Assembly (NCBI RefSeq): GCF_905404315.1
Contig: NC_066269.1
Location: 4,774,001-4,838,000, forward strand
Reading direction: 5' to 3'
DNA from: Leptidea sinapis
Lineage: Eukaryota > Arthropoda > Insecta > Lepidoptera > Pieridae
Length of the DNA stretch: 64,000 nucleotides
In this document: one piece after another, positions 52,845-63,689 of the stretch
Position numbering within the stretch: the stretch's first letter is position 1
How the letters are laid out: each line of letters opens with the position of its first letter
Made by a program: the position numbers and the translations under genes
The notes under the pieces: model-generated
The model's database searches: none
Told to the model about the DNA's origin: nothing
The model's input: the letters and a program-made list of their open reading frames with translations, nothing else

Positions 52845-53045
52845 ATCACTTTGGTCAAGGAAATGACACTTATGATTGTCAAAACTTTCCTCAACTTTTT
52901 ATATTTACCGCCATTTCAGAAAAGGTTGAGCTTCAATGAGAAGGAGTGGCAAAAAACTCATTGCCACTCGTTCAAATCAGGATTTACAGGTTCATGTTTG
53001 TACAAATCATATAAACGCTAGTATTTTGTAAGTCAATGACTTGTA
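52845..53045 (-). mobile_element. LINE family D, 3' tail
   Basis: AAATCACTTTGGTCAAGGAA, TGACACTTATGATTGTCAAA, AAACTCATTGCCACTCGTTC and ATATAAACGCTAGTATTTTG; same family as 62345. Confidence 0.8.
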
Positions 53046-53061
53046 ACTATATTTTTATAAA

Positions 53062-53200
53062 AAAAAAAGAAGCCCGCTGAGTTTGTTGTGCCCGTTCTTC
53101 TCAGGTCTGAGGCATAGGAATGGTCGGTAGTAGTTTTTTGACTTTCAATAATTGATTTTATATCCTATTTTGAATAAAAATATTTGAATTTATGATTTAT
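53062..53200 (+). mobile_element. LINE family A, 3' UTR fragment
   Basis: AGCCCGCTGAGTTTGTTGTG, CCCGTTCTTCTCAGGTCTGA and AATAAAAATATTTGAATTTA. Confidence 0.8.
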
Positions 53201-53549
53201 AACGAGTGAGGTAACAGCGGAGCTCCTCACTTTTAGCACATTGAGAGCAAATTGTTGATTCCACTAAATATAATTGAGGGCGCCTTACAACATATAAAAT
53301 AATCGCAATTTGCATTTGGACATAACAATAGTATTTCACAATGTGACCCACATCCGTTGCCTGCAGATGACGCGATTATTGGCAGACACGTCACCGATAA
53401 TATGTTGATCTTACACTTTGCACGGCGCTTTAAGACAAGAGAAAACAAAACATATGAAAATTCTGTAAGATTTGGCATTTGTCAGCATTTAACTGGCACA
53501 CTATCACACACAGGTTCAGTTACAAGAAGTTTGTGCATTTTGAAGTCAA

Positions 53550-54395
53550 AGAGAATGTAAATACTACGTAATAAGAGGGGGACCTGCCTAAGTAAAAATT
53601 TAAATTTAGTTTATTACTAGCTGACCCGACAGACGTTGTTCTGTATATAATAAATAAAATAATGTTTTTACATGAATTTGTCAATAATATATCATAACAT
53701 CAAAAATTACTTCGTAAAATATGCACCCTGCTGTCGTAATGAAATTGTTTCACAGCAGAACTGTCAAATCGTGCGTCAATAAATTCTCTCATAGAAATTA
53801 TGTATGGACACATCAAAGGAAAAACAAATTTGTTGTTTTTATTTAATTTAGCAGCATTTTCCTATTTATTCACCTTTTAAACCTTCTCTAGACTTCCACA
53901 AATAATTCAAGACCTAAATTTGCCAAATCGGTCCAGCCGTTCTCGAGTTTTAGCGAGACTAACGAACAGCAATTCATTTTTATATATATAAGAAGATGAA
54001 GTGCAGTGATTTGACAGAAGTTTGAAATAGTTGTAATTACAGTATGGCGATTGGTGGCGATGAATAGTCCGGCTAAGTTTGAGAGCGAACATTCGCTTAA
54101 AACGTAGTGGATCTCGTGGTGTTTTATAATAAGATTACAGCCGTCATCTCGCATTCTATCAATGTCTGCACGTTTCATACAATCGAGTGAATCGCTTTTT
54201 TCTTAGAGAGATTCGCTAGGCTGCATTTAACTGTCACACTATCACTACACACAGGTTCATATAAATTTGAAATTTAAATTTCCTTGTACGGTCAGAAAAA
54301 ATGCGGAACATTTCGAACATGAGTGAGCCTACTAAATTAAATTTCAATTTTTACTTAGGCAGTCCTGCCCCTTATTACATACTATTGCTATAATG
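53550..54395. mobile_element. Family Q element with inverted ends, carrying an insertion
   Basis: Left end TACTACGTAATAAGAGGGGG and CTGCCTAAGTAAAAATTTAA; right end, inverted, TTTTTACTTAGGCAGTCCTG and CCCCTTATTACATACTATTG. The match covers about 50 bp. The interior matches 40950-41150. A CTGACCC repeat interrupts it. No transposase seen. Confidence 0.65.
53618..53991 (+). mobile_element. CTGACCC-start repeat nested in family Q
   Basis: TAGCTGACCCGACAGACGTT to CGAACAGCAATTCATTTTTA and a TATATATA tail. Near identical to 47709-48090, so both are relatively recent. The uninterrupted target is visible at 40990-41010. Confidence 0.85.
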
Positions 54396-54417
54396 ACATT
54401 AGCTGAGGAAAAATTTA

Positions 54418-54856
54418 GGGTATGTTCCGATATGCACCACTGTACAGTGTGACGTCAATTTAGTATACTGTCAAGTCGTTCCTTTATAGTCAGTTATACT
54501 GGTTACTATTTAAAACGGAACGCAATCCCGTATACTGTCAGCCACATCTTTTGATGCAGCATTCAAATGAGTGTATTAAAGTTTTCTAGTTCATTAAAAA
54601 AACTATTGTTGGGGTACTGTCAAAAATATTAGACGTAAAAGTTGGGCACTCGAGTGGTTCTGACTGATTACGTGACCAAAGTACTGCGAGTACCTTACCA
54701 CGAAAACGCCAGTGCTCACAGTAGAATATGGCGGCGATTTATGACGTCATATATTTTCCTAGGGTACTGCGGCAGTATACTCGCATCAATAACGGAACGA
54801 ATTTTTCTACAATGATAGCACTGTGCAGTGCTCGCAGTGCATATCGGAACATACCC
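54418..54856. mobile_element. MITE, PIF/Harbinger-like, second family (439 bp)
   Basis: Perfect 20-bp TIRs GGGTATGTTCCGATATGCAC (54418-54437 and inverted 54837-54856), flanked by TTA at 54415-54417 and 54857-54859. Further imperfect inversion runs inwards (CACTG.ACAGTG, TATACTG). No open frame for a transposase. Perfect TIRs and target duplication indicate a young insertion. Confidence 0.9.
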
Positions 54857-55189
54857 TTAATAGCATAACATAAAGGAAAAGTTTTAAGGCACGCATGAGA
54901 CTTTAGATATAATATTAAAACGAATTACAGTTAACAGAAATGATTAATCGGATGTAAGTGAGGATTAGAATAAGTGCACAATGTCCGCACTTGAAGAAAT
55001 TTAGAATTAAATATTATGTTTCATATTCACTATTTTAAAATCGTCAAATATTATTATTTCCATACAAAAAATGTAACAGTATTAGTTTATTTTGTGCTGA
55101 CCGTACACGAACACACACGCAAATGCAAAAACGTCTCGACAGTAATTTACCTGTACACAACATCATTCTACTGACGCGAATTGACGACC

Positions 55190-55390
55190 CATATTATTAC
55201 CCAGTGGTTAGTCACTTAATGGTCACAGGGTCACTTACTAAGCTAGTCCCGGTAGTTGCCAAATTATTTAATGATTTTAAATGATTCCTTCCGAGTTATG
55301 TATTTTATATTTATGCGTGTTTAAATACGTAATTTGTAGTAAATATGTCGTTGTTTAGCCTTATGTCTAATATGCCGAATTTGTTACTAC
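55190..55390 (+). mobile_element. tRNA-derived SINE, old copy
   Basis: CCAGTGGTTAGTCACTTAAT, TACTAAGCTAGTCCCGGTAG, TTCCGAGTTATGT and TAGTAAATATGTCGTTG follow the SINE order with many changes; box B is lost. Confidence 0.6.
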
Positions 55391-55485
55391 TTATTGAAGT
55401 GGAAAATTTTTAGAATCGTTGTGATTTAAAACTCGACGAAACGAAAAAGCGAGACGATACAGAAAAATGTATAGGATTCAGCCGA

Positions 55486-55515
55486 CAAGAGAATGAGTTC
55501 TATCTCATTCTCTTG
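55486..55515. repeat. 12-bp perfect hairpin
   Basis: CAAGAGAATGAG (55486-55497) and CTCATTCTCTTG (55504-55515) around the loop TTCTAT. Confidence 0.7.
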
Positions 55516-55944
55516 CCGACTTGATATAGATTCAAAATGATGAAATTTGAATTGGTTTCATTTATCTTATTTTTTTTTATGTATTTATAAATATACAGAT
55601 AACATGAAGCGATTCATTATTTTTTTAATACTTTTCAAGGAGTATTTTTAATCAGGAACTTTGCGTGACTTGCACACACACACATATATTTTTCTTACTT
55701 TATTTGTGTAACAGTGTCCGTAAAATACATCTTCATCAACAGTGCTAACTATATAATAAATATATATTTCGAAGAACAAACTTAATATTAAAAATTAATA
55801 ACTACAAAATATGTAGTCTGTGGTTAAAAGTCATATCATGATGCAATGAACGTATTTTTGAGCGCGCTTAAAAAGGTTCGGTATTTAAAAGTCATCGTTA
55901 TCATAGATAAACTACATAACTTGGCAATGATATTTATGTTAAGT
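55516..55944. other. Unassigned
   Basis: AT-rich; no supported feature. Confidence 0.35.
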
Positions 55945-55946
55945 AC

Positions 55947-56316
55947 TAGCTGACCCGACAGACGTTGCTCTGTCCATAATAAATAAAACACTGTTTTTTT
56001 TTTAATTTTTCAATAATATTTCATAACATCAAGAATTATTTCGTAAAATACCTATGCTCTCTGTTGTTATAACGAAATTGTTTCACTGCAGAACTGACTA
56101 ACCGTGCGTCAATAAATTCTCTAATAGAAAATATGTCCATACAGAATTATTGGGAATAAAAATAACTATGGGTCCCAAATTCAAATAAAAACTATGTTAT
56201 ATCTCAAGTTGGACTAAACTGCACTCCATGAAGTAATCCCCATTAAAATCCGTTCATTAGAATAGGAGTTCACTGGGAACATACATCAGGACTCTGGATT
56301 TATATATATTAAGATA
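55947..56316 (+). mobile_element. CTGACCC-start repeat, full copy of the short-tail subfamily
   Basis: TAGCTGACCCGACAGACGTT, TATTTCGTAAAATACCTATG, GGGTCCCAAATTCAAATAAA, GTTGGACTAAACTGCACTCC, ATCCGTTCATTAGAATAGGA, then CTCTGGATTTATATATATTA. Reference for the copies at 8946, 27318 and 42233. Confidence 0.8.
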
Positions 56317-56399
56317 CAGTTTAGATGGCCTGCGCAGAACCAGACAAGAACGAAGCATTATTATTGTTTATATAATCTGGTGTACTATAGATTTTTGTC

Positions 56400-56470
56400 A
56401 TATAGGATTTGCCTAATAGGAGTTCACTGGTACCAAACATCAGATCACTGGATTTATATATATTATGATA
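56400..56470 (+). mobile_element. CTGACCC repeat, 3' end fragment
   Basis: AATAGGAGTTCACTGGTACC and ATCACTGGATTTATATATAT repeat the end of the preceding element 90 bp away. Confidence 0.65.
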
Positions 56471-56794
56471 GTGCAGTATTGCATCAATTGCAACTCGCCT
56501 TAAACTTGAACATTAATTATCATATAATTAAGTCTGACTTTTGACACGATTTTCTGCACATAAGATATATTGTATTCTAGCACGCTCATTGAAACGTGTT
56601 TGAAAGGTCGGCACTTAAACAAACACGACCCATTTTATCCCTTGATTAGTAGTTTATTATAAAACTAAGAATAGAATGGAATAGGCACGCAGTACGAAAC
56701 ATAACATTGAATTGATTCCAATCCATAGATTATTATATTTTGTTTGAATGACACGAGTTGTTTTCATAACGAAGCGGTTAGTTTTATATAAGAA

Positions 56795-57112
56795 AAGCTG
56801 ATTCCCGCGACTTCGTCCGCGTCGATAATGGGTCTAAAAATAATAAGTAAGTTTGGAATTGAAGTATATCTCATGTCCAATTCCAGTTCCGGTTCTTAAA
56901 TATTATCTGAATCGATTTCGAGGAATATTGCCATGGCAAACTAAACCTACTATTGGTATAGCTAAGTTTCAGTTTTTCACAAATACAGCGGATACGATGG
57001 ACTTTTCCAAGCTCTAGTCTATCGCTGTACCAAATTTCATTAAAATCGGTAGCTCCGGCGTAAAAGCGTAACAAACAAACTTACATTCACATTTATAATA
57101 TTACTAGGGATA
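56795..57112 (+). mobile_element. Interspersed repeat with CCCGCGACTTCGTCCGCGT start
   Basis: CTGATTCCCGCGACTTCGTC at the left; ATTAAAATCGGTAGCTCCGG, GCGTAAAAGCGTAACAAACA and AATATTACTAGGGATAG at the right. I recall both ends from a repeat common in moths and butterflies. The minus frame at 56871-57074 lies inside it. Confidence 0.6.
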
Positions 57113-57234
57113 GTTGATATAGAAAAGTTAGCGAGACTTTTAATATTACCACTGTTACAATCTGTGATTGTCTATTCGCCTACATTTGCGTTATGAAAGG
57201 TAGCACTGTATGCAGAAGAGGGCTATTCGCGATA

Positions 57235-57680
57235 TTTATAACCTAGGTCCTAAAGCATCATTGAGAGCAATGTTTAAAGAAATAAATCAATATATTAAGT
57301 ATGTACATAAGTGAATTTGCTAGAATCTGTCATAACCATAATACCAAGAACAAACATAAACTTATTATGCCTACTACTCGGCTAAGTCTAGTTAATAAGT
57401 CTTTCGTGTGTAACGAAAACACAAATGTGTAACGAAATTCAAAATAATTGTCCGAAAACGTTTGTGTGGTAAAGGTTACCTTATCATAAACGACTTTCGA
57501 TATTACAGATTGGTAATGGAGTGACCGCCTTCAGGCTTTTGAATAATAAATTTTATTGCACGATATTACATTGTAATCATATTTTTTAGAAAAAAAGGAG
57601 CCCGCTGATTATCTTGAGTATGTTCTACTCAGGTCTGAGGCATACTATAGCGAATGAGTGGAAGATTTTGACTTTCCATA
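57235..57680 (+). mobile_element. LINE family A, 3' end
   Basis: TCATTGAGAGCAATGTTTAA, TGCCTACTACTCGGCTAAGT, GACCGCCTTCAGGCTTTTGA, AGCCCGCTGATTATCTTGAG and GAGGCATACTATAGCGAATG match 8183-8650 with erosion. Confidence 0.8.
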
Positions 57681-57844
57681 AGACGAAGAATTGATAATAA
57701 TTTATTAATTTGCTAGTGTCTATTACACGTTTACAATCAATGTAAAAGCCGTTGAGCACAGTTTGGCAATATCGCCCTATTAATGTTAGGATTTATCTCG
57801 TGTCAACGAATGACACGTGAACCTAGCGTTCGTGAGTCGAAAGC

Positions 57845-58175
57845 AAATAGGATGTAAATATTACGTAATGTTTGCCGACCTGTATAGCCGAGTGGTTAGC
57901 GATCCTACCTACTAAGCTAGAGGTCCCGGGTTCGAATCCCGGTAGGTGCAAGCATTTATATGATGAATATGGATGTCTGTTTCCGAGTCATGGATGTTTA
58001 AATGTATTTATGTATGTTTAAGCAAGTATATTGTATAAAATATATCGTTGTCTTGCAACCCAAAACACAGGCTATATATGCTTAATTTGGGGCAAGATAA
58101 TTTGTGTAAAAAAGTGTGTCGATATTATTAAAAAAAAAAAGAAGCGGAACCGCCTAAGTAAAAATTTAAAGGACT
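57845..58175 (+). mobile_element. Family Q end fragment split by a SINE
   Basis: GGATGTAAATATTACGTAAT before the SINE and ACCGCCTAAGTAAAAATTTA after it are adjacent in the intact family Q end (53553-53605). Confidence 0.65.
57876..58130 (+). mobile_element. tRNA-derived SINE, full length, young-looking
   Basis: TAGCCGAGTGGTTAGCGATC (box A) and GGTTCGAATCC (box B) are both consensus. The body runs to GGGGCAAGATAATTTGTGTA and an ATT/A-run tail. Differs little from 7674-7975. Confidence 0.9.
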
Positions 58176-58537
58176 TCTTCCGTTTTTCTTTAGAGTATGT
58201 TTTTTTAATTTTGCGGTCAATAAACAAAACTAAACTACGATGCCCTATGAAACGCTTACGTTGGTTAAATGCCCATTTGAAGACCAGCGTTTTCAAAACA
58301 GCAAAAATATTTAATTGAGACCACTTTTTGACGTATAAAAATAATATTTTTTCTATTTAATATGAATATTAAATCGAGAGTATTTATGTTAACAATAGCT
58401 ATACTTTAAAAATATTTTTATTTTTCTTTCTCAATAGGGACTATCTGAAAAGAAATAATAAAAATGAAACTGAATTTTAACTGATAGACTATGACTGTAT
58501 TCAATTATTAAACATACATCCATGATTTCCTAACTTA

Positions 58538-58844
58538 CGACCGATCCCAATATACTATCTACAGATAGAGATAAATTACTACCTTCTACTGCCAGTAATT
58601 AGCTGTCAATAATCTGAAGCTGTCCAATATACCCGATAAATAATTCTTATCGCCTTATATTGGGACGCGTGAATTGTACTTTCCATACAAACTTCTATCG
58701 CTGGTAAGCTAAACGTCTTCCTTTGACAGACAGCGTGTACACTATAGGTGAGTTACGCTCGATGAGTTTATTGGGACCAAAAAGTCAACAATAGTTACGA
58801 TGTTTATCTCAAGTAAGAGATAGACTGAATATTGGGAATGGCCG
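58538..58844. mobile_element. MITE, PIF/Harbinger-like, copy 2 (307 bp)
   Basis: TIRs CGACCGATCCCAATA (58538-58552) and TATTGGGAATGGCCG (58830-58844). Target duplication TTA at 58535-58537 and 58845-58847. Interior ACAGATAGAGATAAATTACT, GTAATTAGCTGTCAATAATC and CTTATCGCCTTATATTGGGA match 41853-42139, with about 20 extra bases near the right end. Confidence 0.9.
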
Positions 58845-58847
58845 TTA

Positions 58848-59070
58848 GATCATTTATACGTCTACATAGACTATGACAGCTGTAAAAACGTCGAAAAAAA
58901 TAGACCTTATAACTAACCTCTCTTTTGAGCAATTCACGCACACTAACACAATGTGTCATACAAATCGTGAGTGTAAGACGTACCTTGCCACGCACACTAA
59001 TCTAATATTTCTAGCTTGTTTTTATCGTTTGTCTAACAGCAAGAGACTCTATCTAGACGTATAAATTATC
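58848..59070. mobile_element. MITE with ATTTATACGTC termini, abutting the Harbinger MITE
   Basis: GATCATTTATACGTCTACAT at the left and TCTAGACGTATAAATTATC at the right are inverted. A flanking TA on both sides would fit a TA target, but the left TA is shared with the neighbouring element's TTA. Confidence 0.8.
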
Positions 59071-59074
59071 TAAG

Positions 59075-60205
59075 TTTCCTAGCTAGATGTCGTCTTGAAA
59101 ATATCTCTTACAAATTGACGCAACTGCAACTTTTGTATTCATATTGAGTCTAATAAATTGTAATTATCTGACATTGTGCGGACAGCTAATTGGAATCCGG
59201 TAGTGCGTTAGTAAAGGACAGATATATTAATATATGTCTTGAGAGAAAGAGACCGAAGCAAGGTTGCGTTCAATGCCGGCGTCATACTACTAGTGTTGCT
59301 CTTAAGGATTTCTTTTTATCGATCTGTTTAAATGACGAATAAATATCGATAAATGTAATAATATATGTATAATGAAAGTTTTTAGGATCGGCCAATTAAT
59401 ATAACGATAATGTGTTGCTCTGAAATAATAAAAGATTTATTATACTTTATAGTTTTTAACACACTTAATGTATGACAATACCATATTAAAACAAACCTGT
59501 AATAATAAAAGAAACGACATTAAAGTTTATTCTTTAAATATGCCAACTCCTTATTAATTAGTATTGAAAGTTTCAACTTTCAATTCTAATCTTTTCTATT
59601 TTAAAACACAAATTTGACACAAGTCACTGACATTGACAACACATTCATCAATGCTTTGACATTCCTTTAGGCATTGTGGCAAAATTCACATTAAAGGTAA
59701 TTAAGAAAATAGGAATGTATTTTCTTTACATAGTGAAGAGACAAATTGAAATAAAAAGATTTATCAATAAATTAACTTAACTTCCATTAGTTATGGATCA
59801 AGTTAAATTATGTAAATGAAACCAAGCCTTCTTGTTATATAAAAAGTAAAAGTAAATATAGTTTAAGAACACATTCGATAGTTACCTTCATTGAAATAAA
59901 ATACACTTATAATGCAAAATGTCTAGCGACCTTCAAAATAATGTTTATTAACCTAAATAGTTCTAAATATAAATGTCTGTATATCCAACAAAACATTAAA
60001 AAAACAGTAAAAATGCTAATATCTTGATAAGTGTATGCGTTTTTTCGGCATAGCATTACGTAATGTAGGTAAACAATATATTTGATAAAACTGTCCCACG
60101 ACGAACTTCGACGAAAACAAGTATCATATTGGTATATACATATATATATATACTTTGCTTTGAACACATGAACTCAACTTAAACAATGTAATAAGTAAGT
60201 GGAAT
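59075..60205. other. Long unassigned stretch
   Basis: AT-rich with an 86-codon minus frame at 59907-60167 that has no recognisable domain. No repeats of the common families. Confidence 0.35.
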
Positions 60206-60316
60206 ATCTCTACTCAGAAACAGTATCGCTTAGTGATTGCTTGTGAAAGTCTCGACAAACATGGCAACACTGTCGAAATAAAATCAATAATGGGTAAATA
60301 GTGTAGTTATCTTCAC

Positions 60317-60504
60317 CGAAAAATCCTGTAGTTAACCAGAGGATCCATATAAGGCCGCAATAATCAGAGGCCGCTAGTCGGTGTAAGGCCACCTCGCCTG
60401 ACATAGACCCAGTTACTGTGACATTGGCACTACATTCATCAACTGAGGTCGCCCGTTCGTTTAAAAATAATTGCGGCAAACGTTTCGCGCCATATCTGTT
60501 GTGA
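60317..60504 (-). other. Candidate coding exon
   Basis: On the minus strand an acceptor-like AATTTCCGCCAG precedes an open frame that includes RYGAKRLPQLFLNERATSVD, NVTVTGSMSGEVALHRLAAS and DYCGLIWILWLTTGFF, up to a possible donor GTGAAG. The frame continues open to a stop at 60210. Codons are more GC-rich than the neighbourhood and no repeat was recognised. A hydrophobic run (GLIWILWLTTGFF) is visible. No family recognised. A chance frame is the alternative. Confidence 0.2.
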
Positions 60505-60619
60505 CTGGCGGAAATTTGAATTAGGAATTTTTATAGATCAATTTTTTTATTGCAAATAAAAGGTAAAAAACTACCATTATTTTTCTTTATCTCTCATCAA
60601 ATACAAATGCTATATACTG

Positions 60620-60877
60620 CATTCTTATATAGACTATGACAGCTGTGAATACTTAAAAAAAATGAGATTAGAACTAACCTCTATTTTGAGCAATTCACGC
60701 ACACTGACACAAAGTGTCATACAAATTGCGAATGTAAGACGTAGCTTAGTACGTCAGACGTCACGCACACTAAACTAATATTCCTAGCCTGTTTTTATCG
60801 GTTGTCTAATAGAAAGGGACTCTTTTTATGACAGTAAATTATTTTTTACACTCTATTTGGACGTATAAATTATATAA
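60620..60877. mobile_element. MITE with ATTTATACGTC termini, longest copy
   Basis: TATATAGACTATGACAGCTG, ACACTGACACAAAGTGTCAT, ACGTCACGCACACTAAACTA and TTGGACGTATAAATTATATA. The left terminus is damaged and about 40 bp are inserted near the right end. Confidence 0.7.
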
Positions 60878-60879
60878 GA

Positions 60880-61795
60880 CTGCATTGACGCAATAATTTT
60901 CTTCAAAGAAAGACTATCGATTAAATTTTAGCGTAGAGTCTTCACCGAAGGTCGTCACTGAAGGAATCAAATCTAGCAAAATGTTTCCTCACATTTTAAA
61001 TGTAATTTGTCGTACGTAGAAATATGTACGTGCCTCCATCACTTATATATTGATCTATTTACACAATACTATTTATATTATTGGTAATAATTATGTTGCA
61101 ATTACAGACAGGTTGATTTTATTTTAACGTAATGTAATTATTGCTCTACATTTTTTGGTAAACGAAAGTATTTCAATTATGCTGCCAACTGTATAGGCAA
61201 GAGAACGCGATGTGTGTGATTATGTGGGTATCTCCTAGCCATGTGAACTCTAGTATTTATTTATTTGTTTGGAAACAAATACAGATACATCCTTAAACAT
61301 AAAATAGATAAAGTAAAAATAGAAATATGGACACAAGGATGTCTCCATAAACAGTTTCACTAAGTAAACTTAATATTTAAATTTACACTTAAATTACACT
61401 TAGTTGCGGACAACCAGTTAATAAATAACTCTAACATAATGCAGTTGTAGTAACTAGTAGTTCCTGAAAGAAATGCTGGCTTAACATCTGTAGAAATAAA
61501 ATTCAATTTTTTTAAATATATCGATGGATGACTTTTAGTCCAACACTACAGACAGCATAAAAATACTAAGCTGAAAGAGAGGCTAATACATATTAGTAAA
61601 CCATTCAGGAAATAAATGAACATAAACTTGGTAGCAATTATAAAATTTAAGTTTAAATTTTATCATAAGTGATTTGTTTTTTCGATTTTTTTTATGTCAG
61701 TGACTTGTAGTGTTAGATATTCTGAGCTTAACATTTTTTATGTATTCGATTTCAAAATTAGGAATGCAAATGCTCGTTTGTTAATTTTATTACAA
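60880..61795. other. Unassigned
   Basis: AT-rich, no supported feature. Confidence 0.35.
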
Positions 61796-61799
61796 TATA

Positions 61800-62118
61800 T
61801 TTTTTTTTCATGCCAATACGGGACGAGACGAGCAGGACATTCAACTAATGGTAATTGATACACCCTGCCCATTACAACGCAGTGCCTTTGAGGATTGTTG
61901 AAAAACCCAAAAATTGAGCGGCACTACAATTACGCTCGTCACCTTGAGACATAAGATGTTAAGTCTCATTTGCCCAGTAATAACAGTAGCTACGGCGACC
62001 ATCAGACCGAAATACAGTAATGCTTATACAATACTGCTTCACGGCAGAAATAGGCGCCGTTGTGGTACCACCATCCCATAATATAGCCGGCATCCTGTGC
62101 AAAGGAGCCTCCCACTGG
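61800..62118 (-). mobile_element. Family M short repeat, full length
   Basis: T-run, CGGGACGAGACGAGCAGGAC, TTGCCCAGTAATAACAGTAG, ATACTGCTTCACGGCAGAAA, TGTGCAAAGGAGCCTCCCAC. Contains a small duplication (ACCACCATCCCATAATATAG). Confidence 0.85.
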
Positions 62119-62261
62119 TAAACATAAAATAATGTAAACCTCAAATGCAAGATGCCGTTGGCTTTGAACTTCTTGAGTTAGTTGTTAAATATACTTAATT
62201 ATGTGTAGTAATATTTACAATCATCTTAATATCATTTTATTAAAAAATAAACCAAAAACTG

Positions 62262-62335
62262 TCACGGCTTCGAATCCTGGCGGGTACAAGCCTTTGTGTT
62301 ATGAATACGAATGAAATTAAAAATGTTAGTCCCAA
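62262..62335 (+). mobile_element. tRNA-derived SINE fragment
   Basis: Box B (GCTTCGAATCCTGGCGGGTA) followed by CAAGCCTTTGTGTTATGAAT; the rest is missing. Confidence 0.5.
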
Positions 62336-62344
62336 ATATGGATC

Positions 62345-62590
62345 TTTGATTTGATTCAAATCAAATAAAATCATTTTATTCAGGTCAAGAATATGACACT
62401 TATTAATGTCAAAAGTTCTCTTTTCAATTTATATTTACCGCCACTTCGGAAAGGGTTGTACTTTAATGAGAAGAACTGGCAAAAAACTCATTGCCACTCT
62501 TTTATATCAACATTTACAGCTACATCTTTGTACAAATTATTACACCATAATTAAATAAAGGTATTTTCAAAATATAATAACTTATAATTT
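62345..62590 (-). mobile_element. LINE family D, 3' tail
   Basis: CAAATCAAATAAAATCATTT, AATATGACACTTATTAATGT, AAAACTCATTGCCACTCTTT and ACAGCTACATCTTTGTACAA match 52845-53045. Confidence 0.8.
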
Positions 62591-62944
62591 AAAAACATGA
62601 TTATATTTTGTAGTGTGTATATTTCTACTTAGTATGGCTTAATATAATGCGCAAAATTGGGTCAACTTTATTATAATTATATTTTTTTATTTGTTCTTAT
62701 TCTAATATTTTTTATTTCTTATTTATAGGTAAGGTAACTAACGCCATCTAGTGAGCTACGATAGAAGAATGGATGGATGTGTGTTGAACATTAACGGACT
62801 TACAAAAAATGGCCTGTATGATTGTAATATTGTTTTTGCTTTTTCACATAGTCGTATAAATGTCAGAATAATTTAATTGGCATTGAAGGAAAATTTATTT
62901 CTTAGGTGACGTTTTTATTACAATACTTAAATAACTATGTATAT
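62591..62944. other. Unassigned
   Basis: No supported feature. Confidence 0.35.
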
Positions 62945-62945
62945 T

Positions 62946-63122
62946 TTTTATGAGCCAAAGTGCGAGATGAGCAAGTGAATTACCTGATGGTAAGTGATAC
63001 GCCCTGCACATAATAATGTAGTGCCCCTCAGGATTATTGATTGAACCCAATTTCTTCTTAATTCTGAGCGGCATCGCTATTGCGCTCATTACTATCAATG
63101 AGGCATAAGATATTAAGTTACA
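62946..63122 (-). mobile_element. Family M short repeat, old partial copy
   Basis: GATGGTAAGTGATACGCCCT, GTGCCCCTCAGGATTATTGA and TTCTGAGCGGCATCGCTATT follow the family M order with many changes. Confidence 0.65.
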
Positions 63123-63269
63123 TATCGCATTAAAGCCCTAAAAGGATAAGTGGTAATTTAATTTCAACTTTATTTTAATATTCAAGATTACATTATGTTT
63201 TTGTATCTAAAGCTATTATTTAAAATAAACAGATCACACTTACCTAAGCGCAGGGCCTTTATTTTGTTA

Positions 63270-63425
63270 TTGAATAGGCTGGCATTAGGCGGGCCTCGTT
63301 TCCCGTTGCCTAGCAACGGCTCATTGTGCCCGGTCGTAGCGTTACGTCAGGGCGGTTACAATCCCACGTAGCCCGCGCGCTCGCTACGTCGTAGTAGCCT
63401 ACGTGGCAAACAAACATTACGTCAT
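63270..63425. promoter_or_regulatory. GC-rich regulatory island: X-box, two CREs, ACGTG pair
   Basis: A 17-bp perfect inverted repeat CCGTTGCCTAGCAACGG (63303-63319) contains the RFX-type X-box GTTGCCTAGCAAC. TTACGTCA, a CRE/ATF site, occurs twice, at 63342-63349 and 63417-63424. CCACGTAG (63364-63371) and CTACGTGG (63399-63406) form an inverted pair with ACGTG cores. The island is CpG-rich and bounded by AT-rich DNA. No TATA box or initiator pair is evident, so the direction is not known. An ATG at 63449 opens a 54-codon AT-rich frame that runs into a LINE fragment and is probably not coding. Confidence 0.6.
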
Positions 63426-63595
63426 CGTTTACAGCCTTCAACACAACCATGTTTTTCACTTTATTTACTTACAATTACGAATTGTTTACTATCTTTTATT
63501 TCTATCTTGTTGTGCTTAACATTTTATGTGAATTGTCTCTGTATAAACAACACAATATATATTTTCAATATATATTCATTAATTCATATACTGTT

Positions 63596-63685
63596 TTCAA
63601 AATAGGATTTTAAATCACTTATTAAACGTCAAAATTTGGAAGGAATCCAGAAGTATATGCCACAGAACTGAAAAGGAATTAATTA
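63596..63685 (-). mobile_element. LINE family A, 3' UTR fragment, minus strand
   Basis: TTCAAAATAGGATTTTAAAT, CACTTATTAAACGTCAAAAT and GCCACAGAACTGAAAAGGAA are complements of the family A tail. Confidence 0.65.
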
Positions 63686-63689
63686 ATGG

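Noticed and set aside
63449..63613. 54-codon hydrophobic ORF downstream of the X-box island
   Set aside because: AT-rich, and its end lies in a LINE family A fragment; no evidence of selection.
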